Below are positions 36,089 through 41,650 of a stretch of DNA of 41,650 bases, one piece after another; position 1 is the first letter of the stretch; the number at the start of each line of letters is the position of its first letter. The notes under the pieces are model-generated. The model was not told where the DNA came from and searched no databases. It worked only from the letters and a program-made list of their open reading frames with translations. The stretch is from Clostridiales bacterium (GTDB lineage: Bacteria; Bacillota; Clostridia; Lachnospirales; Lachnospiraceae): assembly GCA_021202015.1 (NCBI GenBank), contig JAJQDV010000064.1, positions 1-41,650 on the forward strand, read 5' to 3'. The translations under genes were made by a program, and so were the position numbers.

Positions 36089-36532
36089 TCACTCTAAAAT
36101 TTCCCCCATTCGATAACAGGCCGCAATATAATCACGCGGTTGATAATAGAAGTCCGTATTGAAATCTGAAATCATATCATCAATCCACGAATGATATACT
36201 TTCCAGATCCCCTGAATCACCTCCTTTTCTTCAAAACAATCCTCGATCAGGCGCTCATAGACCTCACCGATATCCCAATAATCCGGTATCTTATATCTGC
36301 ACTCCGCAACATTATCAAAAACACCCTCTGTAATATTGCACTGATCACAAAAATCGTCTGCAACCTTCTGTATTGGTTCACAGTGAAAAACATCTGCATA
36401 ATCATAGATACGTTCTATCGCATCTTTTCCGAGACAATCGGTCACTTCCCTGCGTGTCCGCTTCCTGTCTCTCCCAAGATACTCTATTAAACTACAGGTA
36501 TAAAACAAACGGTTATCGTTTTCTCTTGCCAT
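36089..36532 (-). CDS. partner of the DUF3990 protein, antitoxin-like
   Basis: 147 residues, acidic, aromatic-rich, no signal or membrane segment. The first half (NRLFYTCSLIEYLGRDRKRT, then DYADVFHCEPIQKVADDF) loosely resembles DUF3791, the small proteins often coded next to DUF3990. The second half (YWDIGEVYERLIEDCF, FYYQPRDYIAACYRMGEI) I do not recognise. The ATG at 36532 follows GTGAGG and overlaps the DUF3990 gene by 20 bp, so the two should be made together. It lies inside the cas operon. An antitoxin or toxin-partner role is inference. Confidence 0.7.
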   Translation of the reverse strand: MARENDNRLFYTCSLIEYLGRDRKRTRREVTDCLGKDAIERIYDYADVFHCEPIQKVADDFCDQCNITEGVFDNVAECRYKIPDYWDIGEVYERLIEDCFEEKEVIQGIWKVYHSWIDDMISDFNTDFYYQPRDYIAACYRMGEILE

Positions 36533-36983
36533 AAACAGCCTCACTTTCTATAAAATTCAATGTATTCAAAGCCGATACCGTATGAAAACTGATCTGGTGT
36601 GTAGGATAATTAAACTTTGCCAGTTCCCAAAACGCGGCTCTGGAAATCTTCTCGTCAATAAAATTCTGAACATAATTATAAATGGCATCATCCGCCATTG
36701 GGCCTGATACCGTATCATAGTTATGTGGTTTCCCCAGACGACAGTCCACAACAAAATCCAGCCATTCATCTGTCATTTTTTCAAATCTCAGATTCTTCAG
36801 GTCCGGATTCGGAGTATACTCATAAATATTTAAATAACCCTTTTCTCCGAATCTTGTCGCCCAGCGTTCTGCCTGTTTCCTGTATTCTGTACAATAAAAT
36901 CCGAAATAAAAATCCTTATTATATATTGCCTTCCTGATTTCTGGAAACTCAACAATCTGTGTACTTCCATGAAACAAAACCAT
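36513..36983 (-). CDS. DUF3990 protein, putative ADP-ribosyltransferase-like toxin
   Basis: 156 residues from the ATG at 36983, which has AGGAGG at 6 nt. Family blocks: LFHGSTQIVEFPEIRK, FYFGFYCTEYRKQAERWA, DEWLDFVVDCR, GPMADDAIYNYV and FWELAKFNYPTHQISFHT, as in DUF3990. The early HGS and the GFYCTE block recall the His and Tyr positions of ADP-ribosyltransferase folds, so a NAD-using toxin is possible. No such activity is known to me for this family. It is the first gene after the promoter at 37067-37095 and lies between cas3 and cas5, where type I-C loci normally have nothing. Confidence 0.75.
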   Translation of the reverse strand: MVLFHGSTQIVEFPEIRKAIYNKDFYFGFYCTEYRKQAERWATRFGEKGYLNIYEYTPNPDLKNLRFEKMTDEWLDFVVDCRLGKPHNYDTVSGPMADDAIYNYVQNFIDEKISRAAFWELAKFNYPTHQISFHTVSALNTLNFIESEAVYGKRKR

Positions 36984-37046
36984 AGAAATCCTCCTCATAT
37001 CAAACAAAAATATGATTTCGTACGTTGATGATCAATCGCATTAAAC

Positions 37047-37084
37047 TTCATTTATGCTTGTTTTAAACAATATCATTATATGTT
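37047..37084 (+). promoter_or_regulatory. protospacer-like target with TTC PAM over the promoter
   Basis: TTC (37047-37049), the type I-C PAM, directly precedes ATTTATGCTTGTTTT (37050-37064). Those 15 nt are identical to the first 15 nt after the repeat-like element at 37192-37206. A 35-nt protospacer would span 37050-37084 and so cover the start point and -10 of the minus-strand promoter. Beyond nt 15 the match stops. Confidence 0.75.
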
Positions 37085-37095
37085 AGTTATGTCAA
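37067..37095 (-). promoter_or_regulatory. promoter of the DUF3990 pair and cas5-cas8c-cas7 operon
   Basis: On the minus strand a perfect TTGACA (37090-37095), 17 bp, then TATTGT (37067-37072) with TG one base upstream (extended -10). The start point would be near 37060, about 77 nt before the DUF3990 start. Because a strong terminator ends cas3 (37202-37260), this is likely the main promoter for all genes from DUF3990 to cas2. Confidence 0.8.
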
Positions 37096-37160
37096 CATAT
37101 TTCTGTAAAATTCTTAAAAAACACTTCCACATTTAATCTCTCTGTGTTATTTTTATAAAG

Positions 37161-37260
37161 GTCAATCAATATCTTGATTGAGGATTGAAATATTTATGCT
37201 TGTTTTCTTAAAAGAGACAGGGTCGAATGACATATTCGGCTCTGTCTCTTTTAAGAAAAC
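37161..37260 (+). ncRNA. crRNA-like RNA gene (CreA/CreR-type), candidate
   Basis: A degenerate repeat at 37161-37191: GT, stem CAATCAA, loop TATC, stem TTGATTG, A, GGATTGAAAT. The true repeat has GT, an 8-bp stem, a 4-nt loop, T and GGATTGAAAT, so layout and 5'-handle sequence are kept while the stem sequence is not. A spacer-like part starts at 37192; its first 15 nt match the promoter target at 37050-37064. The terminator hairpin (37202-37260) would end the RNA. A weak extended -10 (TGTTATTTT, 37145-37153) could start it near 37161. Cas5 could cut it as it cuts the array RNA. Inferred role: guide Cascade to repress the operon promoter. Confidence 0.7.
37202..37260. terminator. 27-bp hairpin, bidirectional terminator
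   Basis: 37202-37228 pairs fully (two G-U pairs) with 37234-37260 around the loop GACAT. The core GAGACAG/CTGTCTC is flanked by AAAA and TTTT, so it fits termination both ways. On the minus strand it overlaps the last codons of cas3; on the plus strand it would end the crRNA-like RNA. Confidence 0.8.
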
Positions 37261-39422
37261 AAAGCCATCCCCTTCTCCGTCTCCAGAACCAGTCCAGTAT
37301 CATCCAGATAATAGTCCATATTATTCAATAACATTATATCTGATTTGACCTTATCTGAAAGAACAGAAAGAACACCGGCGCGATACAATATATTAAAATC
37401 CCGTTCATAAATGTTGACACAATATTGTCCCGCTTTTCTGATCCAGGATTTTGTAATCCCTGACCAGTTCAGCTCATCCAAAAGTTTTCCTGCAGAATCT
37501 TCCCTCGGTATAAATACGGCTCTTGTACCCTCCTCCATCATCCTGAATTCATCATTAACTTTTGCAAAAGGAAATCGATTCTTATGAAATTGACCCAGAA
37601 TATTCTTTCTATCAAGACTGTCTCCCCTGTAATGATATAACAATTCAAAATATTCCTGAATCGCTTCTAATGATGATATATCTTCCTGATCCCGAATAAC
37701 CTGTTTGGCAACCGCAATCTGCTGCTCCTGCCCCGGAACTCTTCCGGAATCTTCTAATTGAAATATATAGGTGAAGCTTTCATCAGGCTTACGATTCCCT
37801 TCTCTATTGCATCGGCCTGCCGCCTGAATCATGGAATCCACTCCTGCAAGCTGACGGTATACCGTCTGAAAATCAAGATCCACTCCCGCCTCTATTAAAC
37901 TGGTTGCAATCACAATACACGGTTCCTTTTCAAGCAGGTGCTTTCGAACCTGTTCCAGTACGCGTTTCCGATGCTTCGGATACAATGACGTCGACAAATG
38001 ATATACATTCTTTCCAGTCGGCATATCTTTTATTTTTTCTCTGACCTCCCGGAACACTCTGGCTGCCATTTTTTTCGTATTTAAAATACACAAAACCTGC
38101 TTTTCCGCTGTCAGCATACCGGTTAACTCTTCTAAAGTAAGCATTCCTTTATTTTTTAATGAAACACGTTTAAAAAAAAGAAACTGTTCTTCCGGGGAAG
38201 GACATAATTCCGTCGCCAGGATGTCATTTGAAAAAATCGTCTTCAGTGCCGGCTGTGTCGCTGTACATAGTACAACAGAGCTTCTGTAATACCGAACCAA
38301 CTCTTCCATGATTTCTACACAGGGTTTTAAATAATCGTTCGGAAGCATCTGCACCTCATCAAAAACAACAACACTGTTTGCGACATTATGCAATTTTCTG
38401 CATTTTGAAGATTTGTTGGAAAAAAAAGACTCAAAAAACTGTACATTTGTTGTCACCACCACCGGCTTATCCCAGTTTTCCGCAGCCAATTGCATGGGAT
38501 GAAACTCTTCGCCGCCATCATATTCAACATTACAATGATTCTCCAGAACATTGCGTTCACCCAAAATATCCCGAAACACTCCTGCATTTTGTTCAATAAT
38601 GCTTGTATACGGAATAACATAAATAATCCGATCCATATGGTGTTCCCTGGCATGTTCCAACGCAAAAGCAAGCGAAGCGATTGTTTTTCCCCCTCCGGTC
38701 GGCACGGTCAGACGAAAAATGCCACGTGTATTTTTTGATTTTTCCAGACAGCTTCGTAAAATATGCGAACGCCTGCCGTTTATTGTTTCCAGATTATCAT
38801 TGTGAATCCAGTTTTCTGTCACGGAATGTAATTTACCGCATAGAACCTCCATGCTTTCTCCCGGATCTCTTACACTTTCTCCATTCATAAAATTTTCCGT
38901 ATCCAGAAAATCAGCATCAACGAGACATGAAAATATCATACGAATAAACAAACCGAGAACAAACGTATTTTTCTCTTTTACCATTGATAAGAAAGGCATT
39001 TTTGTAAGAACAGGAATTTCCATCTCTTTCATATATGCCCGGAAATCTTCCACTTTTCTCTTTTGTCTGCCATACATGGTAGCGCTTTCAGAGCTGTCGC
39101 TCTTTTCCCCCGTATCTGGAAGCCCTGCATGGTGTCCTGCAATACAATAACTCAGACCAAGATACAGACCACCTTTTTCCCAGCAGACCTGTGCCCCTGC
39201 CGTCGAATGATCTACTCTTATATTTTCTCCCTGTATCCGTCTCTGAAACGCAGTGCTGTACTTACCAATATCATGTAATATTCCTGCACAGAACCCCCAT
39301 TCTCCATAACCAAACGCATCAGCAAATTGCTCTGCTAACAAAGCAACCCCATCCGCATGCTCTTTTATACTCTGGATTCTTTCTTTATTCTCGCTAAAGT
39401 GAGCAATATATTTGTCATCCAT
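37251..39422 (-). CDS. cas3: CRISPR helicase-nuclease Cas3, type I-C
   Basis: 723 residues. The N-terminal HD nuclease has His22 (KEHADG) and ILHDIGKYS at 48-56. The SF2 helicase has Walker A TGGGKT near 240, VFDEVQML near 355, TATQP, LNTKKMA and QAAGRCNREG. Cas3 is recruited by Cascade bound to a full target and degrades the DNA. Both halves look intact. The start follows AAAGGGGG. It is transcribed alone, since its last codons lie in a terminator hairpin. The gap to cas5 is 1.2 kb and is filled by the toxin-like pair and the crRNA-like element. Confidence 0.96.
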   Translation of the reverse strand: MDDKYIAHFSENKERIQSIKEHADGVALLAEQFADAFGYGEWGFCAGILHDIGKYSTAFQRRIQGENIRVDHSTAGAQVCWEKGGLYLGLSYCIAGHHAGLPDTGEKSDSSESATMYGRQKRKVEDFRAYMKEMEIPVLTKMPFLSMVKEKNTFVLGLFIRMIFSCLVDADFLDTENFMNGESVRDPGESMEVLCGKLHSVTENWIHNDNLETINGRRSHILRSCLEKSKNTRGIFRLTVPTGGGKTIASLAFALEHAREHHMDRIIYVIPYTSIIEQNAGVFRDILGERNVLENHCNVEYDGGEEFHPMQLAAENWDKPVVVTTNVQFFESFFSNKSSKCRKLHNVANSVVVFDEVQMLPNDYLKPCVEIMEELVRYYRSSVVLCTATQPALKTIFSNDILATELCPSPEEQFLFFKRVSLKNKGMLTLEELTGMLTAEKQVLCILNTKKMAARVFREVREKIKDMPTGKNVYHLSTSLYPKHRKRVLEQVRKHLLEKEPCIVIATSLIEAGVDLDFQTVYRQLAGVDSMIQAAGRCNREGNRKPDESFTYIFQLEDSGRVPGQEQQIAVAKQVIRDQEDISSLEAIQEYFELLYHYRGDSLDRKNILGQFHKNRFPFAKVNDEFRMMEEGTRAVFIPREDSAGKLLDELNWSGITKSWIRKAGQYCVNIYERDFNILYRAGVLSVLSDKVKSDIMLLNNMDYYLDDTGLVLETEKGMALFS

Positions 39423-39582
39423 ACAAATCCCCCTTTACTGTTAAGGCACCTCAAGAATCACCTTAATCCTAATGAACTTCCTCATGAATCACAGTATATC
39501 TTATTGGCTGTCCAACATTACGGACATCCAGAATTTATTTTTGATCAAAAAGAACCCCCTCATCCAGAATCCTTTCCTGTAT

Positions 39583-39623
39583 AAAAAAACTGCTCCGCCA
39601 GAACCCCGGAACTAACAGAGCAG
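39583..39623 (-). terminator. terminator of the AAA ATPase gene
   Basis: On the minus strand CTGCTCTG pairs with CGGAGCAG (39616-39623 with 39590-39597, one G-U) and is followed by seven T. It separates the ATPase gene from cas3. The 160 bp on to cas3 hold the cas3 promoter region, with a small dyad TGTCC/GGACA but no clear consensus. Confidence 0.75.
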
Positions 39624-39637
39624 ATTTATCTTATCTT

Positions 39638-40792
39638 TTACAACCTGTATTTTCGAATAATCTTTTCAAACTCAAGTTCAACCTCCCTGTTGGGAATACG
39701 TACACACCCATTACAATAGTTCAGATATCCATACACAGTCATGACGGACAGGATCTCATCTCTGAATTTAAGCACTGATGCCGTGGACGCATATTCAGAA
39801 ATATCTGCATTTACCGGTTCACCCGCTGCCAGCAGCATTACTGCGTCCCTGACACCATCAATATCATTCATCACATAATCTTTCAGTTCGTCATACTCCC
39901 CTGCCTTCGCCCAGTAATTTTGAAGTTTGTTTCGCGTAAGAGCAGTCACAACGGAATTGGGGTTGTATATACTGTTCCCGTCCTCTCTCTGATATCCGTC
40001 ATACCAGTCTTCCAGATCTTTACGCGAAAAAGCAGGTCTTACGCAGTTATGCAGATAACGCTGATACAATTCATCCGTTTCCTCTCCGGTGAATCCGAAA
40101 TATTCATCATACAAATCACTGTTCGCCATATTATATTCGTCAAAATGATTCATCGTATCGCTGACAGAATACTTCTTGATCGGCAAAACGCTCGTCAGAT
40201 ATGCCATTTCAACATAAGCCCTTCCCTTTGTCATATCCCCGAGAAACGCGGTAAATCTTCCCCTGTCATGATTCGTAAAATAGCTCCGATGAAAAACATA
40301 ATCCCATTCATCAAAAACCATAATGAACTTCTCATTCCTGTTTGCCAATGATACGATGCGCAAAACAGCGCCCATCGAATCTCTGTCATCAATCTCTACA
40401 TTCGAGTATGTTTCTCTCAAATCCCGAATCAGTCGTTTTTTTATTGTTTTGATATATTGTTCGTAGGAACTACAGTCCGCTACATCTCTGCTAAAATCAA
40501 TATAAATCAGATTGTGCTGATTCAGGTGGCTTTTATAATTCTCCTTCTCAGAAATTTTAAGACAAGAAAAAACCTTCGTGCCATCTACACCTTTTCCGAA
40601 AAAGGAGCCAATCATTGCTGCAGCTACGGATTTTCCGAATCTCCGAGGCCTCGTCACAGCCAGATAAGTACCCTGCTGTTCTACAAGCGGAATTAATTTT
40701 CCTAACATATCCGTTTTATCTACAAAGTACGGTTTCACTGTTTCTCTTCTGAAAATATCAAGAACATCATCCGGATTCAGATAGTATCCCAC
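39638..40792 (-). CDS. AAA-ATPase-like protein, C-terminal nuclease domain missing
   Basis: 384 residues matching the AAA-ATPase-like family (PF09820 type): YFVDKTDML, Walker A PRRFGKSVAA, FDEWDYVFH and RIPNREVELEFEK. Full-length relatives continue for about 150 more residues with a PD-(D/E)XK (DUF1703) domain. Here the reading frame stops at IIRKYRL right after the ATPase/linker part and a good terminator follows, so this is a truncated or ATPase-only form. The start is GTG at 40792 with GGGAGG upstream. Function unknown. Confidence 0.82.
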   Translation of the reverse strand: MGYYLNPDDVLDIFRRETVKPYFVDKTDMLGKLIPLVEQQGTYLAVTRPRRFGKSVAAAMIGSFFGKGVDGTKVFSCLKISEKENYKSHLNQHNLIYIDFSRDVADCSSYEQYIKTIKKRLIRDLRETYSNVEIDDRDSMGAVLRIVSLANRNEKFIMVFDEWDYVFHRSYFTNHDRGRFTAFLGDMTKGRAYVEMAYLTSVLPIKKYSVSDTMNHFDEYNMANSDLYDEYFGFTGEETDELYQRYLHNCVRPAFSRKDLEDWYDGYQREDGNSIYNPNSVVTALTRNKLQNYWAKAGEYDELKDYVMNDIDGVRDAVMLLAAGEPVNADISEYASTASVLKFRDEILSVMTVYGYLNYCNGCVRIPNREVELEFEKIIRKYRL

Positions 40793-41220
40793 TTTCCGCT
40801 CGCCTCCCTGTTTCTATAAAACAATTCCTGCCATCTCGTTATATTTATAGTAACATAATAGTGGGTGAAATAACATACCTAAAATTCAATTCTGATCCCA
40901 GTATAAATCATCACCGTACACCATATGTATAAAATCTGTTTTTCAATTGAATACATTTATGAACGATCGGAAATAATTTCTCTGTTTTATTCACTTCTTT
41001 CCTTTCGTACAGACTGATAAAATAAATAACAGGAACCGTATACAGAAAAATATACGGGGACAAAAAGATACGGTTCTGAAATCGGACGGATCAGATGATT
41101 TCGGAAACCCATGCAAGAGGTATGTAATGCGTCAGCTATTTAACCGCAATAAACAGTGACAAACTGCTGTGCTGCCATAGTTTCACAGCACAAAATGATA
41201 TGCAGCAGGAGAAATATGAT
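40793..41220. other. 428-bp intergenic region with alternative hairpins
   Basis: No gene seen. On the plus strand CCGTATA/TATACGG (41036-41042 with 41051-41057) and AACCGTA/TACGGTT (41034-41040 with 41069-41075) share bases and exclude each other. GAAATC/GATTTC (41078-41083 with 41097-41102) and TGTGCTG/CAGCACA (about 41169-41193) lie further on. It may be the structured leader of the gene at 41221. Confidence 0.4.
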
Positions 41221-41553
41221 ATGAGCAAAAATGCAACGGTAGCGCTGGCAAAGGAATCTACGATTCAGGAAAGTGTGACAAGGGTATTTGATCTTTTGGG
41301 CGGCGTGACAAATATGATTGAAAACTGTACGCAAAAACACTTAAAACAATATCCCGATGCATTGTGGATCAACGGATGTCCTCCCGCGGAGTCCTGTTTA
41401 TACATGACAATCAGCAACCGATGGCTGGTCGATGGCGCCAACGGACAGCTCGATGAATACTGCAGGCCGCGTATGGCAGCTGACCAGCCGGTCTGGAGAA
41501 TATTTGTAGAAGAACGCGCCAGGGAATTCTACAAAGACTCTTTTGACGGATGA
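41221..41553 (+). CDS. hypothetical protein, 110 residues
   Basis: No recognised family. It starts at the ATG at 41221 with AGGAGAAA upstream at good distance; an ATG seven codons earlier is less likely. The N-terminal half could be helical (ALAKESTIQESVTRVFDLLG). The second half has Cys, Trp and Arg (WINGCPPAESCLYM, EYCRPRMAADQPVW). No signal peptide. It lies between a structured region and a probable group II intron end. The good ribosome site supports a real gene; codon use is not unusual. Confidence 0.55.
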   Translation: MSKNATVALAKESTIQESVTRVFDLLGGVTNMIENCTQKHLKQYPDALWINGCPPAESCLYMTISNRWLVDGANGQLDEYCRPRMAADQPVWRIFVEERAREFYKDSFDG

Positions 41554-41603
41554 ATGCTTTTTCTGTTTATAAAAATTTAATAATGTTTATACTTTTTTAC
41601 CGG

Positions 41604-41650
41604 GTTAAGTAGACTGGCTCTTTGCAAAGCCAGCCCCTCCAAGAACCGGA
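41604..41650 (-). mobile_element. 3' end of a group II intron (runs off the window)
   Basis: On the minus strand the window edge reads TCCGGTTCTTGGAGGGG, then a hairpin (GGCTGGCT/AGCCAGTC), then TCTACTTAAC. That is the order seen at the end of bacterial group II introns: the 3' strand of domain V (CCGGTTC), a linker, domain VI, and a 3' splice site ending in AC. The 3' exon would begin at 41603. The rest of domain V and the maturase gene would lie to the right. Confidence 0.62.

Noticed and set aside
37161-37191. Reading the repeat-like element as a plain second CRISPR array or array remnant
   Set aside because: Only one unit is present, the stem sequence is unrelated to the true repeat, and the following sequence matches a promoter with a PAM. 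A remnant would keep the stem sequence and would not be expected to match next door.

Overview
The window looks like chromosomal DNA of a Gram-positive anaerobe of the class Clostridia, most likely family Lachnospiraceae. The signs are mid-range GC, AGGAGG-type ribosome binding sites, and a set of genes typical of gut Lachnospiraceae: clpC-radA, a DUF6320/acetyltransferase/esterase cluster, tandem radical SAM genes beside a TetR regulator, and DUF4143 ATPases. No rRNA, tRNA, phage or transposase gene was found. The placement is inferred from gene content only.

Layout. 1-8.1 kb, minus strand: a DUF4143 ATPase, radA, clpC, a GntR regulator and an SH3 membrane protein. 8.1-8.9 kb: an acidic lipoprotein on the plus strand. 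8.9-15.8 kb, minus strand: an esterase, a DUF6320 protein, a condensation-type acyltransferase, an S4-domain protein and two paralogous radical SAM genes. A TetR gene diverges from the radical SAM pair at 16.2 kb. 16.9-19.8 kb: malQ with a repeat-encoded acidic tail, then two very small genes, one Cys-rich. 19.5-28.3 kb, minus strand: a nucleotidyltransferase, a HAD phosphatase, purD, purN, purM and purE, an M29 aminopeptidase, two membrane proteins and pyrE. 28.5-30.4 kb: a second DUF4143 ATPase behind three iterons, and a VOC protein.

30.4-39.4 kb is a type I-C CRISPR-Cas locus: cas3, two non-cas genes, cas5, cas8c, cas7, cas4, cas1, cas2, leader and a two-spacer array, all on the minus strand. 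cas1 has an in-frame TGA, so spacer acquisition is probably dead. The two genes between cas3 and cas5 encode a DUF3990 protein (ADP-ribosyltransferase-like motifs) and a partner protein, and look like a toxin-antitoxin-type pair.

The main discovery candidate lies between cas3 and that pair (37047-37260). A plus-strand element copies the plan of the CRISPR repeat: GT, a 7-bp stem with a 4-nt loop, one base, then GGATTGAAAT. It keeps 10 of 11 bases of the crRNA 5' handle although its stem sequence is unrelated to the true repeat. It is followed by a spacer-like sequence whose first 15 nt are identical to a site 142 bp away. That site is preceded by a perfect type I-C PAM (TTC) and covers the -10 and start point of the minus-strand promoter for the DUF3990 pair and cas5-8-7. 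This is the architecture of a CreA/CreR-type RNA: a crRNA mimic that would guide Cascade to repress a toxin promoter and, here, Cascade's own operon. The RNA itself is inferred, not shown.

The right end holds an AAA ATPase lacking its usual nuclease domain, a structured intergenic region, an unknown 110-residue protein and, at the very edge, what looks like the 3' end of a group II intron on the minus strand.
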